Positions 1 to 8,585 are shown, counted from the first letter of the stretch. The stretch is DNA of 64,000 nt from Dechloromonas agitata is5 (GCF_000519045.1 NZ_KI912532.1:2170001-2234000); one strand, 5' to 3'. Notes: generated from the sequence alone by a model not told the origin. Made by a program: numbers and translations.

Positions 1-934
1 GCAGCTTGGCCTGGAAGGAGGGCAGGATGCGCTTGATGGCATCGACCGTCTCGATGGTGTTGGCGCCCGGCTGGCGCTGCACGGCGAGCACGATGGCGCG
101 CTTGTCCACGTTCCAGCTGGCGATGCGGATGTTCTCCACGCTGTCGATCGGTGTCGCCACGTCTTCCAGACGGACCGGCGCGCCGTTGCGCCAGGTGACG
201 ATCAACGGCCGGTAGGCGGCGGCGTTGCTGAGCTGGCCGTTGTCCTTCAGGGCGAAGGTCTGGCGGCTGCCGTCGAGCTGGCCGACCGGCTGGTTGACGT
301 TGCCTTGGGCGATGGCCTGCTGCAGTTCGTCGATGCCGATGCCGCGCGCGGCCAGCTGATCCGGATTGGCCTGGACACGGACCGCGTATTTCTGCGAGCC
401 GTAGATCTGCACCTGGGCAACGCCGGGAACGGTCGACAGCCGTTGCGCCAGCTGGGTTTCGGCGTACTCATGGACCAGCGACAACGGCAGGGTTGGCGAC
501 GACATCGCGATGTAGAAGATCGGCGAATCGGCCGGGTTCACCTTGCGGAAGGAGGGCGGTGCCGGCATGTTCGGCGGCAGCTTGCGCTGGGCGGCCGAAA
601 TGGCCGACTGCACGTCCTGGGCGGCGGCGTCGATGTTGCGGTCGAGGGCGAACTGCAGCGTGATGGTGGTCGAGCCCTGGGCGCTGGTCGAGGTCATCGA
701 GTCCAGCCCGGCGATGGTCGAGAACTGGCCTTCGAGCGGCGTGGCGACGGCGGCGGCCATGGTTTCCGGCGAGGCGCCGGGCAGGCTGGCGCTGACCGAG
801 ATGGTCGGGAAATCGACGGCCGGCAGCTCGGAAACCGGCAGCGAACGGTAGCCGATGATGCCGAAGATGAGCAGGGCCACCATCATCAGGGTGGTCATTA
901 CCGGCCGGCGGATGCACAGTTCGGGCAGCGTCAT
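1..934 (-). CDS. RND efflux pump inner-membrane permease, N-terminal part
   Basis: The gene runs off the left edge, so only about 311 N-terminal residues are present. The start is the ATG at 934, 10 bp after the adaptor gene stop. The protein opens MTLPELCIRRPVMTTLMM, followed by one membrane helix and a periplasmic region containing LPGASPETMAAAVATPLE, the porter-domain opening typical of the AcrB/MdtB/MdtC family. Such proteins are proton-driven trimers that export drugs, bile salts or other amphiphiles through an adaptor and an outer-membrane channel. It lies directly downstream of its adaptor gene on the same strand. MdtB/MdtC-type (multidrug) is favoured over heavy-metal CusA-type from the N-terminal sequence. 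Substrate cannot be told. Confidence 0.9.
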   Translation of the reverse strand, partial: MTLPELCIRRPVMTTLMMVALLIFGIIGYRSLPVSELPAVDFPTISVSASLPGASPETMAAAVATPLEGQFSTIAGLDSMTSTSAQGSTTITLQFALDRNIDAAAQDVQSAISAAQRKLPPNMPAPPSFRKVNPADSPIFYIAMSSPTLPLSLVHEYAETQLAQRLSTVPGVAQVQIYGSQKYAVRVQANPDQLAARGIGIDELQQAIAQGNVNQPVGQLDGSRQTFALKDNGQLSNAAAYRPLIVTWRNGAPVRLEDVATPIDSVENIRIASWNVDKRAIVLAVQRQPGANTIETVDAIKRILPSFQAKL

Positions 935-944
935 GGCGCCTACC

Positions 945-2102
945 TCACTTCGCCGGGGTGGCGGCGGCGGCCGGGGCAGCTTCGCCGGCTGGCTTGGCCT
1001 TGACCGTGGCACCCGGCGTCAGGCGTAGCTGGCCGTCGGTGACGACCATTTCACCTGCCGCGACGCCCTTGGCGATGGCCGTCCTGCCCTGGTGGCTGGC
1101 AATGACCTCCAGCTTGCGAACCTCGACCGTGTCATCAGCCTTCACCACGTACAGGAAATTGCCGTCGGCCCCCTGCTGGACGGCTTCGTTCGGCACCAGC
1201 ACGGCGTCGCGTACCTGGTCGAGCACCATGCTGACGTTCAGGAACTGGCCGGGCGTCAGGCGCGCCTGCTTGTTGTCGAGCACGGCCTTCATCTGGATGG
1301 TGCCGGTTGTCGCATCGACCGCGTTGTCGATGAAGCGCGCCCGGGCCTCGAAGCTGGCATTCTTGTTGCCCGGCAGGGCGAGTTGCACGGCCATCGGCCC
1401 CTGGCTGACCGCCCGGCGCAGGCCATGCAGGTGGCGCTCCGGTACGGCGAAGGTGACATAGAGCGGGTCGATGCGATTGACGACGGCAAGCGCCGTGTCG
1501 TTGGTCTTGACCGTCGAGCCGGGGAAAACCAGCCGGGCGCCGACGATGCCGGAGAAGGGGGCGCGGATGCTGGTGTAGGAAAGCTGCAGGCGGGCCAGTT
1601 CGAGCGCCGCCTGGTCGGCCTTCAGGGTCGCGGCGGCCGCGGCCTCGTTGGTGCGGATCTCGTTGACCTTCTCGTCCGACACGAAGCCACGCGCCTTGAG
1701 GCCCTGGTAGCGTTCCAGGTCGGCCTTCGCCTTGGCCAGTTGCGCCTGGTCACGGGCGACCACTGCCTCGGCCTGCGCCAACCGGGCTTCCAGGTCGGCC
1801 GGGTCGAGGCGGAGCAGCACGTCGCCCTGCCTGACGGCCTGCCCCTCGGTATAGGCCACGCTCAGCACCTGCCCGTCGATACGCGACTTGACGGTGACGC
1901 CCTCGTAGGCCTCGGCACGGCCGACGACGTTCAAATGGATCGGCATCTCGCCGCTCTGTGCCTGGGCGACGATGACCGGCACCGGCGGGGCGGCCTTGTT
2001 CTTGGCCGGGGCAGCGGCTCTTTGCGTGGACCACAACCCGTAAGCGCCGCCAAGCAGGGCGATGGCAACGAGGGTGACGAGCGGCTTGTTGATTTTTGGC
2101 AT
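945..2102 (-). CDS. RND efflux periplasmic adaptor (membrane fusion protein), MdtA-like
   Basis: This 385-residue protein bridges the inner-membrane RND pump and an outer-membrane channel. An N-terminal membrane anchor (residues 8-25) is followed by a lipoyl/barrel-sandwich half-motif (VKSRIDGQVLSVAYTEGQ), a long alpha-hairpin coiled coil rich in Ala, Gln and Glu (about 110-170), the second lipoyl half (IRAPFSGIVGARLVFPG) and a beta-barrel with C-terminal membrane-proximal domain. Length and domain order match HlyD/MdtA adaptors. It is the first gene of an operon with the pump gene 10 bp downstream. No outer-membrane channel gene is visible in the window; it may lie beyond the left edge. Confidence 0.92.
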   Translation of the reverse strand: MPKINKPLVTLVAIALLGGAYGLWSTQRAAAPAKNKAAPPVPVIVAQAQSGEMPIHLNVVGRAEAYEGVTVKSRIDGQVLSVAYTEGQAVRQGDVLLRLDPADLEARLAQAEAVVARDQAQLAKAKADLERYQGLKARGFVSDEKVNEIRTNEAAAAATLKADQAALELARLQLSYTSIRAPFSGIVGARLVFPGSTVKTNDTALAVVNRIDPLYVTFAVPERHLHGLRRAVSQGPMAVQLALPGNKNASFEARARFIDNAVDATTGTIQMKAVLDNKQARLTPGQFLNVSMVLDQVRDAVLVPNEAVQQGADGNFLYVVKADDTVEVRKLEVIASHQGRTAIAKGVAAGEMVVTDGQLRLTPGATVKAKPAGEAAPAAAATPAK

Positions 2103-2151
2103 GGTCGAAACGCCGGGGGGGCGCGAGGGCGGACGAGATGGGCGAGAATAG

Positions 2152-2182
2152 CCCGAAGGGTCGCGCCAGGCGGCCCTTCGGG
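2152..2182. other. 9-bp inverted repeat upstream of the efflux operon
   Basis: CCCGAAGGG (2152-2160) is matched by CCCTTCGGG (2174-2182) with a 13-nt spacer. It lies between the end of the SafE-like gene and the start of the efflux adaptor gene, both on the minus strand. No T-run follows on either strand, so it is a poor intrinsic terminator. It could be an RNA hairpin in the adaptor leader or a weak terminator for the upstream operon. Confidence 0.4.
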
Positions 2183-2250
2183 TGATTAGAAGCGAATCGT
2201 AACATTCCCGCCGGGGAGGCTGCCCGCTCCCCGTGCACGCTTGCCGCTTG

Positions 2251-2919
2251 TCAGGCGAGCAGGCGGCGGATGCCGAGCAGGATCAGCACGGCGGCCGAAG
2301 CCCAGACCAGCCAGCGCGACAGCCAGGGGCGGCCGGCGCGCAGCTCGCGGCCAAGACGGCCGGCCAGCGGCACGAGGATCAGGATCGGCGTCATCGCCGC
2401 GCCCAGACCGAAGGCCAGGCCATAGCCGGCGCCGGCGGCGGTACTGCCGCTCTGGGCGGCGAGGGCGAGCAGCGAGGCGAGTGGCGTGCACGGCGTGAGG
2501 GCCAGCGTGGCACCCAGCGCGAAAGGCGGGGCTGCATCGGCCCGGCCGTGGAAGCGCAGCGGCTGGACGGCCGGCCGTTTCGGCGCGCAACCCTGGCGGC
2601 GGGACTTGAACAGCAGCCACAGCCCGGCCCCGATGCTGGCGCCGCCGATCAAGGCATTGCCCCAGGTGCCGCCCAGCGCCTTGGCCAGACCGAGGCCGGC
2701 CAGCCCGGCCGAGGCGGCGAGCAGGGTATACATCAGCACCCGTCCGGCCAGGAAGACCACGGCATGGCGAAAGGCTTCGGCCGTGCCGCTCGCCCGGCCA
2801 AGCGCCCAGGTGCCCATGAAGGGCAGGCAGGTGACGGTGCAGGCGGTCAGCCCCATCGACACGCCGAGCAGCCAGACGGTGCCGAGGCCGACCTGGCCGG
2901 CGGCGAGTTCATCGAGCAT
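2251..2919 (-). CDS. SafE/DsbD-like membrane protein (sulfite exporter TauE/SafE family)
   Basis: The 222-residue protein has six or so hydrophobic segments and overlaps the upstream polyferredoxin gene by 11 nt, indicating translational coupling. The first helix carries ACTVTCLPFMGTW and a later helix carries LTPCTPLASLL, Cys-Pro arrangements seen in the CcdA/DsbD transmembrane fold and its SafE relatives. In cbb3-oxidase and metal-handling operons such proteins sit beside metal P-type ATPases or ferredoxins. The context (TonB receptor, DUF4198-like, polyferredoxin) suggests metal or electron transfer across the inner membrane. The exact substrate is unknown; sulfite export is only the family name. 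Confidence 0.75.
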   Translation of the reverse strand: MLDELAAGQVGLGTVWLLGVSMGLTACTVTCLPFMGTWALGRASGTAEAFRHAVVFLAGRVLMYTLLAASAGLAGLGLAKALGGTWGNALIGGASIGAGLWLLFKSRRQGCAPKRPAVQPLRFHGRADAAPPFALGATLALTPCTPLASLLALAAQSGSTAAGAGYGLAFGLGAAMTPILILVPLAGRLGRELRAGRPWLSRWLVWASAAVLILLGIRRLLA

Positions 2920-3970
2920 CGGTCGCCTCGCTGCGTTTCACGAAGCGCACCGGCTTGACGCTGCCATCCGGCAATTCGCCCTTGACCTTGTTCTTGTAGT
3001 ACTCGCGGCGTGACGAGAACAAGGTGACCGGCCCCCATTTGAGGCGGATGGTGCCGTCCTGCGGGCAGTATTCGGCGCAACGGCCGCATAGCGTGCAGTC
3101 CTCGGTGTAGGCCTTGCGCCCCTCGTGCAGCGAGATTTCCTGAATATCCATCGGGCAGGCTTCGCTGCAGATGCGGCACTGGCCGCAGTTCTCGTGCTGC
3201 GTCTTGGCCAGGCGCAGGGGCGACAGGCGCTGGAACAGCGAATTGAAGGCGAGCAGGGGGCAGATGCGGCAGAAGGGTTGGCGAATGGCCAGGGCGCCCA
3301 TTAGCATGAAGCCGATCAGGAAATCGGCCGTCGCGCCGAGTGCAAAACTCCAGCCATCGCCGACGCGCAGCGCCAGCTGGTCGGTGTTGCCGGTGAGCAG
3401 CGTGGTCGCCACCCGCGACGGACAGATGTCGCAGTACGGATTGCCGAGCGCATGCGGCGTGACGCCCAGGCCGGTGAGCAGCGGCAGCAGGAAGACCAGG
3501 CCGAGCAACAGCAGCCACTTGACCGGGCGAACCCGGCGTCCGGCGACCAGATCACCTTCCTCCAGCCGGCGCAGGCCGAAGCCGAAGCGGCGGCCGATCA
3601 TGCCGACCATTTCCTGCAGCGTGCCGAGCGGGCAGACCCAGCCGCAGAACGCCTTGCCGAGCACGAAGAAGAAGGCGAAGAAGGCCAGGAAGCTCATCAG
3701 CAGCGGCAGGATCATCGTGAAGGTGAGCTGCTGGGCGCGCACCATCGCTTCGCCGATGCGATGGTGCAGGATGTGCTGGGTCGGAATCAGCACGCAGTAG
3801 CCGCCGTTCATCTGGTCATAGGCGCAGGACAGCGCCGGCAGCGCGTTGGATATCTTGCCGGCCATGTAGGTGCCGACGATAACGCTGCCGTATACCGTGA
3901 CGAAGAGCATGACCAGCTGCACCGCGAAGCGTAGCCGGGAGAGGGTGGGAAAGAGGGTTTTCAGCATCAT
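2909..3970 (-). CDS. NapH/NosR-like membrane polyferredoxin
   Basis: This 353-residue membrane protein has four or five transmembrane helices in the first two thirds, with two CxxxCP motifs (FCGWVCPLGTLQE and FCRICPLLAF) typical of NapH, NosR and CcoG-type proteins. The cytoplasmic C-terminal part carries two classical 4Fe-4S motifs (CGQCRICSEACP and CTLCGRCAEYCP). Relatives pass electrons from quinol or cytosolic donors towards periplasmic acceptors; CcoG and FtrD-type proteins act in copper or iron handling. The gene overlaps both neighbours (4 nt upstream, 11 nt downstream). I infer that it reduces a metal or powers a metal-uptake step. No napA or nosZ is near, so a Nap or Nos role is unlikely. 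Confidence 0.82.
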   Translation of the reverse strand: MMLKTLFPTLSRLRFAVQLVMLFVTVYGSVIVGTYMAGKISNALPALSCAYDQMNGGYCVLIPTQHILHHRIGEAMVRAQQLTFTMILPLLMSFLAFFAFFFVLGKAFCGWVCPLGTLQEMVGMIGRRFGFGLRRLEEGDLVAGRRVRPVKWLLLLGLVFLLPLLTGLGVTPHALGNPYCDICPSRVATTLLTGNTDQLALRVGDGWSFALGATADFLIGFMLMGALAIRQPFCRICPLLAFNSLFQRLSPLRLAKTQHENCGQCRICSEACPMDIQEISLHEGRKAYTEDCTLCGRCAEYCPQDGTIRLKWGPVTLFSSRREYYKNKVKGELPDGSVKPVRFVKRSEATDAR

Positions 3971-4797
3971 TGCTCCTTGCCGTTCTGGCGGCGGCGCAGC
4001 AGCGGCAGGGCGCCGAGCATGCCGGCCAGGCCGAAGGCGGCGCCCCAGGCGAGGCTGCGACCACGCTCGCCGTCCGGGCCGTAGCTGTGATTGAAGGTCG
4101 TGACGAAATGACGGTCGCCGTCCTGGCGCTCGGTGCTCAGCACGAAACCGGCCTTGGCGCGGTTGTGTCCCTCGCCCTCGGCCTCCGGCGGAAAATCGCG
4201 GGGGAAGAGCACGGTGGCGACCCCCGCGCTATCCGTCGTGAAGTGGGTTCGCGTACCACGCTCGGTTTCCATCCGGACCACCTGGCCCGCCAACGGCTGC
4301 CCGGCATAACGGACGATGAAGCGCCATTTCTCGCTTTCGCGATAGTTGGCGTGTTCGCGCGGCAACGGGTCGGGCACGATCTCCAGTTCGCTCTTGGCGC
4401 GCTGCAGCAGCTCGACCGGGGCCGGGCCAGGGTTGCTCGAATACCAGACGGTGCTGGCGACGGCGACATGGGCCGGGGTTTCCGCCCGGGCGCTGAGCCA
4501 GTGGTAGTTGCCGGATTCGGGCGCCGTGCTGCGCAGGCGGGCCGCCCCGGCCTCGACCGGGAAGGCCTGCTCGCCGCCGCGCGGGCCGAAGACGCGAATC
4601 TCGGTGGCCGGCAAGCCGACCGGCCGGAACTGCGCCGCGGCACGTTCGCCGCGGCCACCCGGTACGGCGACGATCAGCGGCTGGCTGGTCCAGGCCGTGG
4701 TCGCCGGGCCGGACGGGCGGCCGTGCTGGCCATGCTGCTGCGCCAACGCCGAAGCGCTCGCCGCCAGCAGCACCAGCAGGAATGCGGTGCGATGCAT
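3967..4797 (-). CDS. DUF4198-like periplasmic, C-terminally membrane-anchored protein
   Basis: The 276-residue protein has an N-terminal signal peptide (MHRTAFLLVLLAASASALAQ), then a His-rich stretch QQHGQHG at the new N-terminus, a beta-rich periplasmic body, a C-terminal helix (about 251-268) and a basic tail RRRQNGKEQ. The overall pattern resembles DUF4198/NikM-type proteins linked to nickel, cobalt or copper uptake. It is located 9 bp after the TonB receptor gene and overlaps the polyferredoxin gene by 4 nt. I infer a periplasmic metal-handling step. Family assignment is from overall pattern, not from a diagnostic motif. Confidence 0.65.
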   Translation of the reverse strand: MHRTAFLLVLLAASASALAQQHGQHGRPSGPATTAWTSQPLIVAVPGGRGERAAAQFRPVGLPATEIRVFGPRGGEQAFPVEAGAARLRSTAPESGNYHWLSARAETPAHVAVASTVWYSSNPGPAPVELLQRAKSELEIVPDPLPREHANYRESEKWRFIVRYAGQPLAGQVVRMETERGTRTHFTTDSAGVATVLFPRDFPPEAEGEGHNRAKAGFVLSTERQDGDRHFVTTFNHSYGPDGERGRSLAWGAAFGLAGMLGALPLLRRRQNGKEQ

Positions 4798-4806
4798 GGT
4801 CGTCTC

Positions 4807-6909
4807 CTAGCGGAAGTCGTAGCGGTAGGTCAGCATCAGGGCGCGCGGGGCGCCGACCGTGTAGGTCACCCGGCCGGTCGTGTCCTTCTTGGCTTCTGCC
4901 GCATAGCGCTCGTTGAACAGGTTGTCGGCGTTCAGGGTCAGCGAATGCTGCTGGAACTGGTAGCCGAGCGAGGCGTTCACGATCCACTCCCAGCCTTCGT
5001 ACTTCTGGGTGTTGGCGCTGTCCATCCAGTATTCGCCCCAGGTGTTGGCCGAGACGCGCGCGCGCCAGCCGCCCTGTTTCCAGCCGGCGAAGACGCCGTA
5101 CTGGTTGCGCGGCACGAACGGCAGCGTGTTGCCAGCCCGTTCCTGATTCACCGTCGTGGCGCCGACGCGCACCGGTTCGGAGAATTCCGTGTAGCGATAC
5201 TTGGTATAGCTGTAATAGCCACCCAGTTCCCAGTGCTTGTCGAGCGCATAGCGGCCGGCGAACTCGAAGCCTTTCTTGTCGGTCTTGCCGGCATTCAGGT
5301 AGGTCGTCACGCCGCCGTTGCTCTGCTGCACGATGTCCTTGCTCACCGGATTGACGTAGACGCTGGTATCGAAGGACCAGTCGGCGGCGCGAGCCTTCAG
5401 GCCGATTTCGTAATTGCGGGCGATGGGAGCTTCCAGCGCCGGGTTGGTCGATACTTCGCTGAACGACGGAATCTGGCCGGCCTGGGCCGCCATTGCATAG
5501 ACGTTCAAGCCGGGCAGCAGGCGATAGCTGGCGGCAATTTTCGGGGCCGGCAGGTAGAAGGTCTTGCTGATCTGCGTCGTGCCGGCACCGGCGACATATT
5601 TACCGGAGGCGTAGTCGTACTTCCGGAACTGCTGGTTGTTGTCGTCGAAATCGACGATGTCGTAGCGCATGCCGGCGTCGACGATCCAGCGCTCGTTCGG
5701 GCGCCAGGATTCCTGGAGATAGACGCCGGTCAGCAGGGTCGTTGCGTCGTCGATTTCGGCCAGGCGGCCTTTCGCATCGGAGCGGGTGGCGACGATGCGG
5801 CCGCCGCCGCCCGTGGTGACATCGCGATATTCGTATTTGCGCGAATCCGGGGCGCGCTCCTGCCGCGCCGTGATGCCGGCGACCAGGGTGCCCTGGGCAT
5901 GGCGGTAGTTGCCTTCGAGATCCATGCCAAGGTTGGAAACCCAGGATTCGGTTTCGTTGATGATGCCGGTGACCGGGTGGTAGTGGTACCAGGTGTTGTA
6001 GTAGAGGCGCGGCTTGAAGGTGAAGTCGCCGCGCCGCATTTCCAGGCGGCTGTTGAGGAACCAGACCTTGGAGTAGCGGCCGGAATGCTTCCAGGCTTCC
6101 GAGGTGCCGGTCTGCTTGCCAGTCTGCTTGAAGGTCTGGAACATGGCCTCATCGACCGCCCCCGGCAACTGCATGTCGGATTCGGCGTAGGACACTTCAC
6201 TTTCGAGGATGTCGCCGTCGCCCAACTGGATGCCGTGCTTGAGCGAGGCTTGCGTGGTTTCGAAGCGGTTCCAGGTGCGCCAGTCGTTATCCATCTCGCG
6301 GCGGGTCACGGTCAGGGCCAGGGCCTGGCGGTCGTCGATCATGCCGCCGACGCGCAGGTGGTAGTTCTGGGTGCCGAGGTTGCCGGCGCCGATCTTCAGG
6401 TTGTTGGCCTGGGTGTCGAAAACCGACTTGGAAATGATCTGGATCGCGCCGCCCGCACTGCCCGCCGCGAACAGATTGCCCGGGCCCTTGGCGATCTCGA
6501 TGCGCTCGATGTCCTGCGTATCGACAAAATCGAGGCGGGTGAAGCTGTCCGGGTCGGAGAGCGGTACGCCGTCGCGCAGCACCTGGATCTCGCGGATGCC
6601 GTAGGCCGCCTTGAGACCGGCGCCGCGGATGATCAGGCGGGCGTCGAAGCCGCCGTTCTTGCTGTCGATCAGCACGCCGGGCACTTCCTGCAGCGCCTCC
6701 TTGACGTTGAACATCTTCTTGTCGGCCAGCGTCTCCTTGCCGACGACGGCGATCGCCTGCGGTACATCGCCGGTCGAGCGTGTTTCGCGCGTTGCGGTGA
6801 CCGAGACCTCATCGAGTACCTTGCCCGCATCGCTGGCCAGAACGCCTGTCGTGGCCAGCGAACAGGCACAGAGCACCCCGAACGGCGCCATTCCCTTTTT
6901 GTTCTTCAT
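4807..6909 (-). CDS. TonB-dependent outer-membrane receptor
   Basis: The 700-residue protein begins with a signal peptide (cleavage likely after VLAS), followed by a TonB-box-like segment (VLDEVSVTATR), a plug domain (about 45-165, with IEIAKGPGNLFAAGSAGGAI) and a C-terminal 22-strand barrel ending in LMLTYRYDFR, with the terminal Phe-Arg of an outer-membrane protein. It imports a metal complex or similar ligand using TonB/ExbBD energy. It heads a four-gene cluster with the DUF4198-like, polyferredoxin and SafE-like genes. An IS element begins only 23 bp upstream of its ATG, so its native promoter is probably displaced. The ligand is unknown; iron, copper or nickel are the candidates. Confidence 0.93.
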   Translation of the reverse strand: MKNKKGMAPFGVLCACSLATTGVLASDAGKVLDEVSVTATRETRSTGDVPQAIAVVGKETLADKKMFNVKEALQEVPGVLIDSKNGGFDARLIIRGAGLKAAYGIREIQVLRDGVPLSDPDSFTRLDFVDTQDIERIEIAKGPGNLFAAGSAGGAIQIISKSVFDTQANNLKIGAGNLGTQNYHLRVGGMIDDRQALALTVTRREMDNDWRTWNRFETTQASLKHGIQLGDGDILESEVSYAESDMQLPGAVDEAMFQTFKQTGKQTGTSEAWKHSGRYSKVWFLNSRLEMRRGDFTFKPRLYYNTWYHYHPVTGIINETESWVSNLGMDLEGNYRHAQGTLVAGITARQERAPDSRKYEYRDVTTGGGGRIVATRSDAKGRLAEIDDATTLLTGVYLQESWRPNERWIVDAGMRYDIVDFDDNNQQFRKYDYASGKYVAGAGTTQISKTFYLPAPKIAASYRLLPGLNVYAMAAQAGQIPSFSEVSTNPALEAPIARNYEIGLKARAADWSFDTSVYVNPVSKDIVQQSNGGVTTYLNAGKTDKKGFEFAGRYALDKHWELGGYYSYTKYRYTEFSEPVRVGATTVNQERAGNTLPFVPRNQYGVFAGWKQGGWRARVSANTWGEYWMDSANTQKYEGWEWIVNASLGYQFQQHSLTLNADNLFNERYAAEAKKDTTGRVTYTVGAPRALMLTYRYDFR

Positions 6910-6927
6910 GAACTCCCCTTGTTTGCT

Positions 6928-6932
6928 TTTAT
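6928..6932. repeat. Left copy of IS target-site duplication (TTTAT)
   Basis: TTTAT directly precedes the left terminal inverted repeat of the IS and is identical to 8581-8585 directly after the right repeat. The perfect match indicates recent, simple insertion without later rearrangement. Confidence 0.9.
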
Positions 6933-6948
6933 CCTAAAAATCTCAGTT
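6933..6948. repeat. IS left terminal inverted repeat
   Basis: CCTAAAAATCTCAGTT, matching the reverse complement of 8565-8580 at 15 of 16 positions. Confidence 0.93.
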
Positions 6949-7015
6949 GGTGATGTGCAGCTTGCTCGAACCGCTGGCAGGCTATGGGTTTGCTGTTGAT
7001 CGAGGGAGTCACCCG

Positions 7016-8566
7016 ATGGGTGAGTCGAAATTGAAGCGTCTGGACGCCGAGGAAATGCTTTTGTCGTGTGCGGGGGTGCAGACGGCGGGCGGTCGCGTGC
7101 GTGTTCGCTGGGAAGCAGATGGCGCGGCCACGCCGATGGGGCAACTGGCGTACTTCATCGAGTTCCTGACCCTGACGGGGCTGTGGTCGGGCTGGCAGGA
7201 TCGCTGCCCGCTGTCGTACTCGAGCCCGAACGCACCGACCAGGGCCGATGTGCTCGGCACCTGGATGCTGTCGATTCTGTCGGGGCACCGGCGCTACTCG
7301 CACGTCACGACGATTCGCTGTGACGGGGTCAATCCGGGGCTGCTGGGGATGAACAAGGTGATCAGCGAGGATGCGCTGCGCCGGGCGCTGGTGGCGATTC
7401 CCGAAGACAAAGGGGTGAGCTGGCTCGACGACCACCTGCGCGAGAGCACCGCGCCCTTGCTCGATGTGCCCTGGATTCTGGACATCGACACAACGATCAA
7501 GCCGCTGTACGGCAAGCAGGAGGGGGCGGTCGTGTCGTACAACCCGAAGAAGCCGGGGCGGCCTTCGCACAGTTACCACACCTACCTGATGGCCGGGCTG
7601 CGCCTGGTGATGGGGGTCGAGGTCAAGGCGGGCAACGAGCACTCGGGCAGTCACACCTTGCCCGGTCTGCTCAGGATCCTCGATGAACTGCCCGCCCATC
7701 AGCGGCCCAAAATCGTGCGCGGCGATTGCGGTTTCGGGTCGGACGGCATCATGCGCGAGCTCGAAGCGCGCGCGCAGCCCTATCTGTTCAAGCTGCGCCT
7801 GTCGAAGAACGTCAAGCGCCACATCGAGCGTCTGTTCCGGGTCTCGGGCTGGTGCGATGCCGGTCAGGGCTGGGAAGGGATCGACAGCACGCTGGCACTC
7901 ACCGGCTGGGAGGACAAGCGCCGCGTGGTCGTGCTGCGTCGCGCCTTGAAGGGCGAGATGCTCGTCGCCCAGGAGGACAACGGTCAGCAATTGCTGGGCT
8001 TCATCGAGGCCGACCGCAAGGGCGCAAAGCGCATCACCGGCTACGAGTACGCCGTGCTGGTCACGAATCTGGACCACGAAATCCTCTCGCTCGGCCAGCT
8101 CTACCGTGACCGGGCCGACGCGGAGAACGCCTTCGACGAGCTCAAGAACCAGTGGGGCTGGGGTGGCTTCACCACGCACGATCTGCATCGCTGCCAACTG
8201 TCCGCGCGTGCCGTGGCGCTGATCTACAACTGGTGGAGTCTGTTCGTGCGCCTGGCCAACCCCGAAGCCCGACTCGAGGCCATCACCAGCCGGCCCTGGT
8301 TGATGTCCTCGGTCGGTCGGCGCACCGAGCATGCCGGCCAGACCACGATCACGCTCACTGGCCAGCATGCCTACTTCGACAAGGCCCGGCAGGTGCTCGT
8401 GCGCGTGTCCAGCCAGCTTCAAGCCTGGATGAGCGAAGCTGCGGAGCAGTTCACCGCCCCATCGGTCTGGCTGCGCTGTTGCGACCATCTCAAGCGCACC
8501 ATCGCGGCCATCGGGCCACCGGCACCCCTTCGTTTGCTGACCGATCATGCAAACCGGGTGGGGTAA
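7016..8566 (+). CDS. DDE transposase of the IS element
   Basis: The 516-residue transposase carries the RNase H-fold catalytic triad: first Asp in LDIDTTIKPLYG, second Asp in VRGDCGFGSDG, and the Glu within YRDRADAENAFDELK, which matches the Y-x2-R-x3-E-x6-K signature of the IS4 superfamily. The segment SYNPKKPGRPSHSYH follows the first Asp. The chosen ATG has a GAGGGA ribosome-binding site 9 bp upstream; the frame is also open back to 6947. The stop codon overlaps the right inverted repeat. The gene is full length without frameshifts. Confidence 0.92.
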   Translation: MGESKLKRLDAEEMLLSCAGVQTAGGRVRVRWEADGAATPMGQLAYFIEFLTLTGLWSGWQDRCPLSYSSPNAPTRADVLGTWMLSILSGHRRYSHVTTIRCDGVNPGLLGMNKVISEDALRRALVAIPEDKGVSWLDDHLRESTAPLLDVPWILDIDTTIKPLYGKQEGAVVSYNPKKPGRPSHSYHTYLMAGLRLVMGVEVKAGNEHSGSHTLPGLLRILDELPAHQRPKIVRGDCGFGSDGIMRELEARAQPYLFKLRLSKNVKRHIERLFRVSGWCDAGQGWEGIDSTLALTGWEDKRRVVVLRRALKGEMLVAQEDNGQQLLGFIEADRKGAKRITGYEYAVLVTNLDHEILSLGQLYRDRADAENAFDELKNQWGWGGFTTHDLHRCQLSARAVALIYNWWSLFVRLANPEARLEAITSRPWLMSSVGRRTEHAGQTTITLTGQHAYFDKARQVLVRVSSQLQAWMSEAAEQFTAPSVWLRCCDHLKRTIAAIGPPAPLRLLTDHANRVG

Positions 8567-8580
8567 CTGAGGTTTTTAGG
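8565..8580. repeat. IS right terminal inverted repeat
   Basis: AACTGAGGTTTTTAGG, the inverted copy of 6933-6948 with one mismatch; it contains the last two bases of the transposase stop codon. Confidence 0.93.
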
Positions 8581-8585
8581 TTTAT
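8581..8585. repeat. Right copy of IS target-site duplication (TTTAT)
   Basis: TTTAT immediately after the right inverted repeat, identical to 6928-6932. Confidence 0.9.

Larger units (their letters stand above)
6933..8580 (+). mobile_element. Complete insertion sequence, IS4-superfamily, IS1380-like, 1648 bp
   Basis: The element is bounded by 16-bp terminal inverted repeats with one mismatch: CCTAAAAATCTCAGTT at 6933-6948 and AACTGAGGTTTTTAGG at 8565-8580. A 5-bp duplication (TTTAT) flanks it. It holds one transposase gene whose stop codon lies inside the right repeat. Ends beginning CCT, a 4-5 bp duplication and this length fit the IS1380 group as I remember it; assignment to another IS4-superfamily group is possible. 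It lies in the intergenic region between two divergent TonB-receptor genes. All parts are intact, so it may be active. Confidence 0.93.

Noticed and set aside
2909-3970. Periplasmic nitrate reductase (NapH) or nitrous-oxide (NosR) component
   Set aside because: The Cys motifs match that superfamily, but no nap or nos genes are near and the neighbours suggest metal uptake.
3970-6999. A 1009-codon open frame on the plus strand
   Set aside because: It is the antisense shadow of the leftward TonB-receptor and DUF4198-like genes; the translation has no family features and is rich in Arg, Gly and His as expected for a shadow of high-GC coding sequence.
6929-8548. A 539-codon minus-strand frame across the IS
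   Set aside because: Antisense to the transposase, which has a full DDE signature and correct ends.
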